64,000 nt of DNA from Streptomyces inusitatus (GTDB lineage Bacteria; Actinomycetota; Actinomycetes; Streptomycetales; Streptomycetaceae): assembly GCF_014651115.1 (NCBI RefSeq), contig NZ_BMWG01000025.1, positions 1-64,000 of the forward strand. Reading direction: 5' to 3'. Under the pieces are notes generated by a model that had not been told where the DNA came from, made no database searches, and saw only the letters and a list, made by a program, of their open reading frames with translations. Positions 42,378 through 51,208 of this stretch are shown piece by piece. The position numbers and the translations under genes are program-made. Positions within the stretch are counted from its first letter, which is position 1. Each line of letters begins with the position of its first letter.

Positions 42378-42462
42378 CGGAGGATACGAGATTCGAACTC
42401 GTGAGGGGTTGCCCCCAACACGCTTTCCAAGCGTGCGCCCTAGGCCACTAGGCGAATCCTCC
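42378..42462 (-). tRNA. tRNA-Ser (GGA anticodon)
   Basis: Class II tRNA with a seven-bp acceptor stem (GGAGGAT / ATCCTCC), anticodon loop CTTGGAAAG-type giving anticodon GGA, a long variable arm, and T-arm GAGTTCGAATCTC. Discriminator G at 42378; CCA is encoded at 42375-42377. The 3' end faces the degraded island with the integrase relic, so this gene is the probable attachment site. Confidence 0.95.
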
Positions 42463-42535
42463 GCCGCAAACAATACAAGACGTTGAGGGGTGCTAGCGAA
42501 CTCGTTCGCACCCCCGGGGATCAGGTACCCTGTGC

Positions 42536-42626
42536 GGAGCCCCTCACGTGGCGCTATCTGACTGAACTCCCCCAGGGCCGGAAGGCAGCAAGGGTAGGTC
42601 GGCTCTGGCGGGTGCGTGGGGGGCGC
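42536..42626 (+). ncRNA. ffs: Signal recognition particle RNA (4.5S-type)
   Basis: The Ffh-binding tip is recognisable as AGGGCCGGAAGGCAGCAAGG. The ends pair (GCCCCTCACG at 42539-42548 with CGTGGGGGGC at 42615-42624), forming the long hairpin. Its position directly upstream of dnaX is the usual Streptomyces order. Exact ends are estimated from the stem. Confidence 0.85.
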
Positions 42627-42701
42627 TTGCGTTTACGGGGGCGTGGGGGAGCGCGGGGGTGGCGGGGGTCGGAGCGGGGCACGGTTGTCGGTGGGTCCCG
42701 A

Positions 42702-42714
42702 TAACCTCGTAGAT
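42702..42714 (+). promoter_or_regulatory. -10 element of leaderless promoter for dnaX
   Basis: TAACCT at 42702-42707, seven bases before the GTG start, without a ribosome binding site. Confidence 0.45.
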
Positions 42715-44979
42715 GTGTCGTCCCTTGCGCTGTACCGCCGCTATCGCCCCGAGTCCTTCGCCGAGGTCATTGGGCAGGAGCATGTCACCGACCCGTTGCA
42801 GCAGGCCCTGCGGAACAACCGGGTCAATCACGCGTACCTGTTCAGCGGGCCGCGCGGGTGCGGGAAGACGACCAGTGCGCGCATCCTGGCCCGTTGTCTG
42901 AACTGTGAGCAGGGGCCGACGCCCACTCCCTGCGGGGAGTGCCAGTCCTGTCGTGACCTGGCGCGGAACGGGCCGGGGTCGATCGATGTCATCGAGATCG
43001 ACGCCGCTTCGCACGGTGGTGTGGACGACGCGCGTGACCTGCGGGAGAAGGCGTTCTTCGGGCCCGCGGGCAGCCGGTACAAGATCTACATCATCGATGA
43101 GGCGCACATGGTCACCCCGCAGGGCTTCAACGCCCTGCTGAAGGTGGTCGAGGAGCCGCCGGAGCACCTCAAGTTCATCTTCGCGACCACCGAGCCCGAG
43201 AAGGTCATCGGCACGATCCGGTCGCGTACGCACCACTACCCCTTCCGGCTGGTCCCCCCGGGCACCCTGCGCGAATACCTGGGCGAGGTGTGCGGCAGGG
43301 AGGGGATTCCCGTCGCGGACGGGGTTCTGCCGCTGGTCGTGCGGGCCGGGGCCGGGTCCGTGCGGGACTCGATGTCGGTGATGGATCAGCTGCTGGCCGG
43401 AGCGACCGAGGAGGGTGTGACCTATGCCATGGCCACCGGTCTCCTCGGATACACGGACGGATCGCTGCTCGACGCCGTCGTGGACGCCTTCGCGGCGGGT
43501 GACGGCGCGGCCGCGTTCGAGGTCGTGGACCAGGTCATCGAGGGAGGGAACGACCCGCGCCGCTTCGTCGCCGACCTGCTGGAGCGGCTGAGGGATCTGG
43601 TGATCCTCGCCGCCGTGCCGGACGCGGCGGAGAAGGGGCTGATCGACGCCCCGGTCGATGTGGTCGAGCGGATGCAGGCGCAGGCCTCCGTCTTCGGCGC
43701 GGCCGAGCTGAGCCGGGCCGCTGACCTGGTCAACACCGGGCTCACCGAGATGCGCGGCGCCACCTCCCCCCGGCTCCAGCTGGAGCTGATCTGCGCCCGG
43801 GTGCTGCTGCCCGCCGCCTTCGACGACGAGCGCTCCACACAGGCCAGGCTCGACCGGCTGGAGCGTGGGGCCGCGAGCCGCCCGGCGGCCCCCGGTCCGG
43901 CGCCCGTCTTCTCGGCCGGTCCGCCCGGACCCGCCATGGGGTACGTCCCCGGTGCGGCGGCCGCTCCGCACATGCCGGGCCCGGACGGGCCCGTCGCACC
44001 TCCGGCCGCCGTGGCCCCGCCCGTACCGGAGGCCGCGCCCGCCCCCGCGCCCCCGGCGGAGCAGGGGCAGGGGCAGGAGAGCCAGGCCAGCCGTCCGGGC
44101 GGCTGGCCCACCGCCGCCGCGCCCGCCGCGCCCAGCGCTCCCGAGACACCCGCCCCCGACGCCGCGCGCAGGCCGGGCGGCTGGCCCACCGCCTCCACAC
44201 CGGGACAGGGCCCCCGGCCCGCCGCCGCCCAGCCGCAGGCACCGGCCCCGCAGGCACCGGCGCAAGCCCAGGTCCAGGCCCAGGCGACGGCCCCGGCCGC
44301 GCAGTCGGTGAGCATGGCCCAGGGCGCGGGGCAGGTCCGCAACATGTGGCCGGAGATCCTGGAGGCCGTCAAGAACCGCCGCCGCTTCACCTGGATCCTG
44401 CTCAGCCAGAACGCCCAGGTCACCGGCTTCGACGGCACCACCCTCCAGATCGGCTTCATCAACGCGGGCGCCCGGGACAACTTCTCCGGCAGCGGCAGCG
44501 AGGAAGTGCTGAAGCAGGCGCTCGCCGAGCAGTTCCATGTGCAGTGGAAGATCGAGGCGATCATCGACCTCTCCGGCGGATCCGCCGGCCCCGGCAGCAG
44601 CGGCTTCGGAGGCGGCGGAGCCGGTGGCGCAGGTGGAGCCGGTGGCGGAGGAGGCGGCTTCGGCGGCCGGCCGGCCCAGCCCGTGGCACCCGCCCCCCAC
44701 CCCGCCGCGCCCGCCCCGGCCCCCCAGTACCAGCAGGCACCGCCGCAGGCGGCCCCCCCGCGTACCCCCGCGGAGCAGCCCGGACCGCAGGCCCCCCGCC
44801 CCGCCGCCGAGCCGCCGCGTGCCGCGCCCGCCCCGGCGTACAGCCCGCCGCCGGTCTCCCCCGAGGACGACGTCCCCGAGGACGACGACCCCGATCTCGT
44901 CGACTCCGCGCTCTCCGGGCACGAGCTGATCGTGCGCGAGCTGGGCGCGACCGTGGTGGAGGAATACACAAACGAGTAG
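42715..44979 (+). CDS. dnaX: DNA polymerase III gamma/tau subunit
   Basis: A 754-residue clamp-loader subunit. The AAA+ module has Walker A GPRGCGKTTSAR, a four-Cys zinc site (CLNCEQG, CGECQSC), Walker B YIIDEAHM and sensor FATTEPEK. A Pro/Ala/Gly/Gln-rich linker of about 180 residues follows, in which RRPGGWPTA-like units recur. The C-terminal tau-like domain (MWPEILEAVKNRRRFTWILL) precedes another Gly/Pro-rich stretch and an acidic end. It loads the beta clamp at replication forks. The GTG at 42715 begins the conserved SSLALYRRYRP; no ribosome binding site is present. The upstream ffs gene and downstream purD are conserved neighbours. Confidence 0.96.
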   Translation: MSSLALYRRYRPESFAEVIGQEHVTDPLQQALRNNRVNHAYLFSGPRGCGKTTSARILARCLNCEQGPTPTPCGECQSCRDLARNGPGSIDVIEIDAASHGGVDDARDLREKAFFGPAGSRYKIYIIDEAHMVTPQGFNALLKVVEEPPEHLKFIFATTEPEKVIGTIRSRTHHYPFRLVPPGTLREYLGEVCGREGIPVADGVLPLVVRAGAGSVRDSMSVMDQLLAGATEEGVTYAMATGLLGYTDGSLLDAVVDAFAAGDGAAAFEVVDQVIEGGNDPRRFVADLLERLRDLVILAAVPDAAEKGLIDAPVDVVERMQAQASVFGAAELSRAADLVNTGLTEMRGATSPRLQLELICARVLLPAAFDDERSTQARLDRLERGAASRPAAPGPAPVFSAGPPGPAMGYVPGAAAAPHMPGPDGPVAPPAAVAPPVPEAAPAPAPPAEQGQGQESQASRPGGWPTAAAPAAPSAPETPAPDAARRPGGWPTASTPGQGPRPAAAQPQAPAPQAPAQAQVQAQATAPAAQSVSMAQGAGQVRNMWPEILEAVKNRRRFTWILLSQNAQVTGFDGTTLQIGFINAGARDNFSGSGSEEVLKQALAEQFHVQWKIEAIIDLSGGSAGPGSSGFGGGGAGGAGGAGGGGGGFGGRPAQPVAPAPHPAAPAPAPQYQQAPPQAAPPRTPAEQPGPQAPRPAAEPPRAAPAPAYSPPPVSPEDDVPEDDDPDLVDSALSGHELIVRELGATVVEEYTNE

Positions 44980-45025
44980 GGGGGACCCGTTAGGAGGGGA
45001 GTACAGGGCCGACGACGGCGGCGGT

Positions 45026-45038
45026 TAGGCTGACTGCC
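45026..45038 (+). promoter_or_regulatory. -10 element of leaderless promoter for purD
   Basis: TAGGCT at 45026-45031, seven bases before the GTG start of purD, no ribosome binding site. Confidence 0.5.
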
Positions 45039-46343
45039 GTGAAGGTCCTCGTCATCGGCGGCGGCGCCCGCGAACATGCCCTGTGCCGCTCTTTCTCTCT
45101 CGACCCCGACGTCACCGCTGTGCACTGCGCGCCCGGCAACGCCGGCATCGGCGAGGTCGCAGAACTGCACCCGGTCGACGCGCTGGACGGCGAAGCCGTC
45201 GCCCGGCTCGCCGGCGAACTGGAGGCGTCCCTCGTCGTCGTCGGCCCCGAGGCGCCACTCGTCGCCGGAGTCGCCGACGCCGTGCGCGCGGCCGGCGTCC
45301 CCTGCTTCGGCCCCTCCGGCGAGGCCGCCCGGCTGGAGGGCTCCAAGGCCTTCGCCAAGGACGTGATGGCCGCCGCCGGCGTGCCCACCGCCCGCAGCTA
45401 CGTCTGCACCACCCCCGAGGAGATCGACGAGGCCCTCGACGCCTTCGGCGCTCCCTACGTCGTCAAGGACGACGGCCTCGCGGCCGGGAAGGGCGTCGTC
45501 GTCACCGACGACCTCGCCGCCGCCCGCGAACACGCCCTCGCCTGTGGCCGCGTAGTGATCGAGGAGTTCCTCGACGGCCCCGAGGTCTCCCTCTTCGCCA
45601 TCACCGACGGCGTGACCGTCCTCCCGCTCACCCCGGCGCAGGACTTCAAGCGCGCCCTCGACGGCGACGCCGGCCCCAACACCGGCGGGATGGGCGCGTA
45701 CTCGCCCCTGCCCTGGGCCGACCCCAAGCTGGTCGACGAGGTCATGGCCACCGTCCTCCAGCCCACCGTCGACGAGCTGCGCCGCCGGGGCACCCCGTTC
45801 GCCGGACTGCTGTACGCCGGGCTCGCGATCACCTCGCGCGGCGTGCGGGTCATCGAGTTCAACGCGCGCTTCGGCGACCCGGAGACCCAGGTGGTGCTGG
45901 CACGGCTGCGCACCCCGCTCGCCGGTGTGCTGCTCCACGCGGCCAACGGCACGCTGGACGACCAGCCGCCGCTGCTCTGGCGCGAGGACGCCGCCGTCAC
46001 CGTGGTCGTGGCCTCCCACAACTACCCGGGCACCCCGCGCACCGGCGACCCGATCGAGGGACTGGCCGAGGTGGCGGAGCTGGACGCTCCGCACGCGTAC
46101 GTCCTGCACGCCGGGACCAGGCGCGACGGTGACGCGGTCGTGAGCGCGGGCGGGCGGGTCCTCTCCGTCACCGCGATCGGACGCGATCTGCGGCAGGCGC
46201 GGGAGCGCGCGTACGAGGCGGTGGGCCGGATCCGTCTGGACGGCTCCCAGCACCGCACGGACATCGCCCGAACGGTCGCGGAGGCCGCGGAGGCGACGGC
46301 GGAGAGGGTGGCAGGGGCGGCCGCGGAGGCCGTCCAGGCCTGA
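45039..46343 (+). CDS. purD: Phosphoribosylamine-glycine ligase (GAR synthetase)
   Basis: A 434-residue ATP-grasp enzyme for the second step of purine synthesis, joining glycine to phosphoribosylamine. It starts MKVLVIGGGAREHAL, the family's N-terminal motif. Other signatures are VVGPEAPLVAGVADA, SKAFAKDVM, the ATP-binding VVKDDGLAAGKGVVV, and RVIEFNARFGDPETQVVL, the metal site and family fingerprint. The length is normal. The GTG start is leaderless-like. It belongs to the dispersed purine gene set of this window (purC, purSQL, purF). Confidence 0.97.
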   Translation: MKVLVIGGGAREHALCRSFSLDPDVTAVHCAPGNAGIGEVAELHPVDALDGEAVARLAGELEASLVVVGPEAPLVAGVADAVRAAGVPCFGPSGEAARLEGSKAFAKDVMAAAGVPTARSYVCTTPEEIDEALDAFGAPYVVKDDGLAAGKGVVVTDDLAAAREHALACGRVVIEEFLDGPEVSLFAITDGVTVLPLTPAQDFKRALDGDAGPNTGGMGAYSPLPWADPKLVDEVMATVLQPTVDELRRRGTPFAGLLYAGLAITSRGVRVIEFNARFGDPETQVVLARLRTPLAGVLLHAANGTLDDQPPLLWREDAAVTVVVASHNYPGTPRTGDPIEGLAEVAELDAPHAYVLHAGTRRDGDAVVSAGGRVLSVTAIGRDLRQARERAYEAVGRIRLDGSQHRTDIARTVAEAAEATAERVAGAAAEAVQA

Positions 46344-46638
46344 TCACCGGGGCCGCCGCGGCCCCGGCGGCCCCGCTCCCGGAGGACCACCCCGTACCCT
46401 CCCGGCCCACCGGGCCCGGGAGGGGACGCCCGACGCCCCACCCCCGCCAGCACCTTTACCCAAAGCCATTCCATCGGGTGACGACTGCGCCATCCGGATG
46501 ACGTCCGGCCAACCCCCAACTAGGGTGCGGCGAAGGCATTCCGGCACTTGGCCCACCGGCATTGCGATGTCAGTGGCGGGTGCCACAGTGGGGGAGTGCA
46601 CCCAGACCGTCACAGGGCAGAGGGGGTGATGACCGACC

Positions 46639-48324
46639 GTGTCCGATATCGATATCGGTGAGTCGATCGGCGCGCAGGCCGCGCGCTCGCGGGCGCTCGC
46701 CGTGCTGCGGGTCCGCAGCCGGGCCCTCGCCGCCGCCCTGCTGCCCACGGCCGTCGCCGTGGTGCTGCTCGTCGGCGACGGCACCGGCCATATGCGCGGC
46801 GAGGGCTGGGACGCCGCCCGCTGGTTCACCGGGGTCCTCGCGGTGATCGTGCTGCTGCTCGCGGCGGTGGTGACGGCCGTGATCGTACGGGCGTCCCCCG
46901 CCCTCAGCCCCACCGTCGACCTCACCGAGCGCGCCGCCCCCGATCTGTACCGGCTGGTCAGAGATCTGGCCGAGCGGCTCGACGTCCCCGCGCCCTCAGC
47001 GCTCGCGCTCACCCCCGACTGCGACAGCTGGCTGGAGGACCGGACCCACCCCGCCCACGCCCTCCCGCACGCCCTGCGCCACCGCGGCGGCCGGCGCACC
47101 GCCGAGGCCCCCGTTCTGGTGATCGGCTCGCCCTTTCTGTGGTGGATGCGGGTCGCCGAGCTGCGGGCCCTCCTCGCCCCCGTCGTCGCCGGCACCGCGC
47201 CGTCCGCGCAGCCCGACATAGCCGCGGCCCGCAGGTTCGTCCGAGGGCTGGACGCGGCGGTCGCGGTCGCCGCGAGCCCTCCGCCGCGCCGGTTCATATC
47301 CCCCGTCCGATTCATCCGGAAGGCGGCGTTCGGCTTTGTCGGCCGCGTGGCCCGGATGCTGCTGCACAGCTGCCAGCTGTACGCGGGCGAGATGGAGCGC
47401 GGGGTCGCGGCCGCCGCCTCCGAGCGCGCCCAGACCGTCGACTACGGGCTGCGGATCGTCGCCCAGGAGCAGGTCGGCCTGGCCTACGCCGGATGGGACC
47501 GGCTGCTGACCCGGGTCGCGCTGCCCGCCTGGCGGATGGGCCGCTGGCCCTCCCGGCTCGACGCGGGCGTGGTCTCCGCGCTCACCGAGCTGTCCCGCCG
47601 CGACCGGCTCGCCGAGGGCTTCGCCTCCCGGCTCGGCGACCGCCCCGCGTGCGACCTGCTGGAGGAGCCCGGCGCGGTGGACGAGGCCGCCTCCCTGCTC
47701 GCCGCCCGCCTCTTCCATGGCGGGCCCGCCGAGACCGGCGCCGACTGGGCCCCGGTGGACTGGCAGCAGTATCCGGAGGAGGTCGTGGACCGCAAGTGGC
47801 GCACCGAGGCGGCCCGGCTCCACCGGATCCTCGACGATCTGGGGGTCACCCCGTCGAGCCGCCCCGACGGCCCCACTCTCGACCGGGTGCTGGCGCACCT
47901 CACCAACAGCGGCGAGGACGCCGGGGAGAATCTCGCCGCCGCCATCGGCGCGGAGGTCGCCCGCGAGGAGGCGGCCCGCCAGCGGCCCCCGGCGGACGCG
48001 CTCCTCGCCACCAGCCCGGTGGACGTGCTCAACGGATGGGGCGCGGATCCGCTGCCCCTCTTCCCACTGCAACCGCCGCGCACCGGGCGGGAGCTGCTCG
48101 CCGACCATGTCATCGCCATGGTCTGCTGCGCCGCCGTCGACACCGCCGGTGCCGCCCCCGGCCTCGACTGGCTCGACGGCCCCGTGCTGCTGACCGGCGG
48201 CGTCCGCTGCGCCGAGCTGATGTCCCCCGTCCTCAGCCTCACGGAGGACGGCGACCCCAGCCCCCTGGGCGGCTGGCTCGCGGCGGTGGGCGTCCGCCCC
48301 GAGAAGCCCGTCCGCCTGGTCTAG
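46639..48324 (+). CDS. Membrane protein with degenerate M48-like region
   Basis: A 561-residue protein conserved between purD and purC in Streptomyces. Two N-terminal membrane segments (LAAALLPTAVAVVLLVGD; FTGVLAVIVLLLAAVVTAVI) resemble those of M48 peptidases. The stretch VLVIGSPFLWWMRVAELRAL, then LAPVVAGTA, aligns with the usual position of HExxH, but both zinc His residues are missing, so it is probably catalytically dead. The remainder is helical, cytoplasmic and of unknown role. The GTG at 46639 follows a weak GGGGGTGAT. Function unknown. Confidence 0.65.
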   Translation: MSDIDIGESIGAQAARSRALAVLRVRSRALAAALLPTAVAVVLLVGDGTGHMRGEGWDAARWFTGVLAVIVLLLAAVVTAVIVRASPALSPTVDLTERAAPDLYRLVRDLAERLDVPAPSALALTPDCDSWLEDRTHPAHALPHALRHRGGRRTAEAPVLVIGSPFLWWMRVAELRALLAPVVAGTAPSAQPDIAAARRFVRGLDAAVAVAASPPPRRFISPVRFIRKAAFGFVGRVARMLLHSCQLYAGEMERGVAAAASERAQTVDYGLRIVAQEQVGLAYAGWDRLLTRVALPAWRMGRWPSRLDAGVVSALTELSRRDRLAEGFASRLGDRPACDLLEEPGAVDEAASLLAARLFHGGPAETGADWAPVDWQQYPEEVVDRKWRTEAARLHRILDDLGVTPSSRPDGPTLDRVLAHLTNSGEDAGENLAAAIGAEVAREEAARQRPPADALLATSPVDVLNGWGADPLPLFPLQPPRTGRELLADHVIAMVCCAAVDTAGAAPGLDWLDGPVLLTGGVRCAELMSPVLSLTEDGDPSPLGGWLAAVGVRPEKPVRLV

Positions 48325-48572
48325 CCCCCTGACCCCCTGACTCTCCAGCCCTCTGGCCCAGCCCTCGGTCCGGGCCCCTGCTCCGGGCCCGCCCAGCCCC
48401 CGGCCATGCCCTGTGGATACGGCCTGCGGAATCGTATCCCCGCCTCGCAACAATTCACGACGAAGGGTGACGGGCCGCGTGCGTTATGTGATGTGCTGGG
48501 GTCGGGCGTCGGGCGAGCGGCGCGGGGACGGCTGTTCGGCTGGGGCCGCCCGGGGGCGGCGAGGGAGGGCGC

Positions 48573-50030
48573 ATGGGGGCGGAGCACAATCGGCGGTGGG
48601 AATCGGGCGCTCTGGCCCACGCCGTGTCCGACCCCTTCGGGCAGGGCCCGCTCCCCTGGCTGCGCGGCGCGGAGCAGTATGTGGGCGACGGCGGGAGAGC
48701 CGTCCCCTGGTACGCGGGGACCGAGCGGTCCGACAGCACCCGGGGCCCCCGCAGCGCCGACGACGTTCACCGCCAGATCAAGGGCTTCGCCTCCAACGGC
48801 GCGGTCGCCCCCGGTGAGTCGATCGACTTCCATGTCACCGTGGACCCGCCCCAGCAGTTCTCGGTCGACGTCTACCGCATCGGCCACTACGCGGGCCACG
48901 GCGCGTCGAAGATCACCACCAGCCCCCGGCTCTCCGGCATCGTCCAGCCGTCCCCGCTCGCCGCCAACCGCACGATCTCCTGCCACCACTGGTGGCTCTC
49001 CTGGCGGCTCCAGATCCCGTCCTACTGGGCGATCGGCGCGTATGTCGCCGTCCTCACCACCGCCGACGGCCACCGCTCCCACATCCCCTTCACCGTCCGC
49101 GACAGCCACCCCGCCGATCTGCTGCTCGTCCTCCCGGACATCACCTGGCAGGCGTACAACCTCTACCCCGAGGACGGCCGCACCGGCGCGAGCTTCTACC
49201 ACGCCTGGGACGACGACGGCCGGCTCCTCGGCGAGAAGCACGCCGCCGTCACCGTCTCCTTCGACCGCCCCTACGCGGGCGCGGGCCTGCCCCTCCACAT
49301 CGGCCACGCCTACGACTTCATCCGCTTCGCCGAGCGCTACGGCTACGACCTCGCCTACGCCGACGCCCGCGATCTGCACGCGGGCAACATCGACCCCACC
49401 CGCTACCGGGGCGTGGTCTTCCCCGGCCACGACGAGTACTGGTCGGCCCCCATGCGGCGTACGGTCGAAACCGCCCGCGACCACGGCACTTCGCTCGTCT
49501 TCCTCTCCGCCAACACCATGTACTGGCAGGTGGAGCTGGGCCCCTCGCCCTCCGGCGTGCCCGATCGGCTGCTCACCTGCCGCAAGCGCCGGGGCCCCGG
49601 CAAATCGGCCCTGTGGCGCGAGGTCGACCGGGCCGAACAGCATCTGCTCGGCATCCAGTACGCGGGCCGGGTGCCCGAACCCCACCCCCTGGTCGTACGG
49701 AACGCCCACCACTGGCTCTGGGAGGCGACCGGCGCGGCCGAGGGCGACGAACTGCCCGGCATGGTCGCGGCCGAGGCCGACCGCTACTTCCCGCGCATCT
49801 CGCTCCCCGAGAATCTGGACCGCATCCTGCTCGCCCACTCCCCCTACCGGGACGCCAAGGGCGTCACCCGCCACCAGGAGACCTCCCTCTACCGCGCCCC
49901 CTCAGGGGCCCTGGTCTTCGCCTCCGGCACCTTCGCCTGGTCCCCGGCGCTCGACCGGCCCGGCCATGTCGACTCCCGGGTGCAGCGCGCGACCGCCAAC
50001 CTCCTGGACCGCATCTGCAAGCGCGACTGA
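48573..50030 (+). CDS. N,N-dimethylformamidase beta-subunit-like protein
   Basis: A 485-residue protein of the family containing the large-subunit domain of N,N-dimethylformamidase. Signatures: LPDITWQAYNLYPEDGRTGA, VVFPGHDEYWSAPMRRTVE and SANTMYWQVELGPS. The family fold is a glutamine-amidotransferase-like domain with an N-terminal beta domain (FHVTVDPPQQFSVDVYRIGH). Streptomyces members have no proven substrate and lack the small subunit. ATG 48573 follows GAGGGAGGG. No signal peptide is seen. It sits between purC and the membrane protein gene without overlap. Confidence 0.85.
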   Translation: MGAEHNRRWESGALAHAVSDPFGQGPLPWLRGAEQYVGDGGRAVPWYAGTERSDSTRGPRSADDVHRQIKGFASNGAVAPGESIDFHVTVDPPQQFSVDVYRIGHYAGHGASKITTSPRLSGIVQPSPLAANRTISCHHWWLSWRLQIPSYWAIGAYVAVLTTADGHRSHIPFTVRDSHPADLLLVLPDITWQAYNLYPEDGRTGASFYHAWDDDGRLLGEKHAAVTVSFDRPYAGAGLPLHIGHAYDFIRFAERYGYDLAYADARDLHAGNIDPTRYRGVVFPGHDEYWSAPMRRTVETARDHGTSLVFLSANTMYWQVELGPSPSGVPDRLLTCRKRRGPGKSALWREVDRAEQHLLGIQYAGRVPEPHPLVVRNAHHWLWEATGAAEGDELPGMVAAEADRYFPRISLPENLDRILLAHSPYRDAKGVTRHQETSLYRAPSGALVFASGTFAWSPALDRPGHVDSRVQRATANLLDRICKRD

Positions 50031-50125
50031 GGCAGGCTCCGGCTCTCAGAGAGGCCCCGGCCTCCGCCCCCCTCCCCGGATACGGAAGAATCGGAATCAT
50101 TCGTTCAGAACCACGGGGAGGAACC

Positions 50126-51028
50126 GTGTCCGGATTCGTAGAAAAGCCCGAACCGCTTCAGGTGCCGGGCCTGGTTCATCTGCACACCGGCAAGGTGCGC
50201 GACCTGTATCAGAACGAGGCGGGACAGCTCGTCATGGTCGCCAGCGACCGCATCTCCGCCTACGACTGGGTGCTGCCCACGGAGATCCCCGACAAGGGGC
50301 GGGTACTCACCCGGCTCTCCCTCTGGTGGTTCGACCAGCTCGCCGATCTCGTCCCCAACCATGTGATCTCCACCGAGCTGCCGCCCGGCGCGCCCGCCGA
50401 GTGGGAGGGCCGCACCCTCGTCTGCACCTCGCTGCGCATGATCCCCGTCGAGTGCGTCGCCCGCGGCTATCTCACCGGCTCCGGCCTCGCCGAGTACGAG
50501 CAGACCCGCACGGTCTGCGGTCTCGCCCTCCCCGAGGGGCTCACCGACGGCTCCGAACTCCCCGCGCCGATCTTCACCCCGGCGACCAAGGCCGCCGTCG
50601 GCGACCACGACGAGAACGTCAGCTACGAGGAGGTCGCCCGCCAGATCGGCGCGGAGACCGCCGCGCTGCTGCGGCAGACCACCGTCGCCGTCTACGACCG
50701 GGCCCGTGACATCGCCCGCGACCGGGGCATCATCCTCGCCGACACCAAGTTCGAGTTCGGCTTCGACGCCGACGGAAACCTGATCATCGCCGACGAGGTG
50801 CTGACCCCGGACTCCTCGCGCTTCTGGCCCGCCGCCGACTGGGAGCCGGGCCATGCCCAGCCCTCGTACGACAAGCAGTACGTACGGGACTGGCTCACCT
50901 CGCCCGCCTCCGGCTGGGACCGCCGGAGCGAGCAGCCGCCGCCCGCGCTCCCCCAGGAGATCGTGGACGCGACCCGGGCGAAGTATCTGGAGGCGTACGA
51001 GCTGCTCACCGGCGTCCGCTGGGCCTGA
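50126..51028 (+). CDS. purC: Phosphoribosylaminoimidazole-succinocarboxamide synthase
   Basis: A 300-residue SAICAR synthetase, which joins aspartate to CAIR in purine synthesis. Key motifs: HTGKVRDLY at the ATP site, VASDRISAYDWVLPTEIPDK, MIPVECVARGYLTGSG and ILADTKFEFGFDADGNLIIA, DEVLTPDSSRFW. Length is normal for the family. The GTG at 50126 follows GGGGAGG. It is monocistronic with a strong terminator 43 bases after the stop. Confidence 0.97.
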   Translation: MSGFVEKPEPLQVPGLVHLHTGKVRDLYQNEAGQLVMVASDRISAYDWVLPTEIPDKGRVLTRLSLWWFDQLADLVPNHVISTELPPGAPAEWEGRTLVCTSLRMIPVECVARGYLTGSGLAEYEQTRTVCGLALPEGLTDGSELPAPIFTPATKAAVGDHDENVSYEEVARQIGAETAALLRQTTVAVYDRARDIARDRGIILADTKFEFGFDADGNLIIADEVLTPDSSRFWPAADWEPGHAQPSYDKQYVRDWLTSPASGWDRRSEQPPPALPQEIVDATRAKYLEAYELLTGVRWA

Positions 51029-51071
51029 GCGCTCTCCCGGCGCCGTCCTCCCGGAGGGCGCCGGGCATGAC

Positions 51072-51106
51072 AAAGGCCCCGATCCTCAGAGAGGACCGGG
51101 GCCTTT
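51072..51106. terminator. Bidirectional terminator after purC and tRNA-Gly
   Basis: A near-perfect stem: AAAGGCCCCG plus CCTC pairs with GAGG plus CGGGGCCTTT across 51072-51106. It ends purC on the plus strand and the tRNA-Gly transcript on the minus strand. Confidence 0.85.
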
Positions 51107-51113
51107 GAACCGG

Positions 51114-51186
51114 AGCGGACGACCAGGTTCGAACTGGCGACCTCAACCTTGGCAAGGTTGCGCTCTACCAACTGAGCTACGTCCGC
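51114..51186 (-). tRNA. tRNA-Gly (GCC anticodon), copy 1
   Basis: Canonical cloverleaf: acceptor GCGGACG / CGTCCGC, D-arm GCTCAGTTGGTAGAGC, anticodon loop TTGCCAA giving GCC, T-arm GCCAGTTCGAACCTGGT. CCA is not encoded. The sequence is identical to the copy at 55232-55304. Confidence 0.96.
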
Positions 51187-51208
51187 ATGCGCCGTGGCGC
51201 GAGGCCAA

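Noticed and set aside
42487..42514. Hairpin GGGGTGC...GCACCCC upstream of ffs as a riboswitch
   Set aside because: It is a simple stem between a tRNA and ffs with no conserved riboswitch core; a processing or termination signal is more likely.
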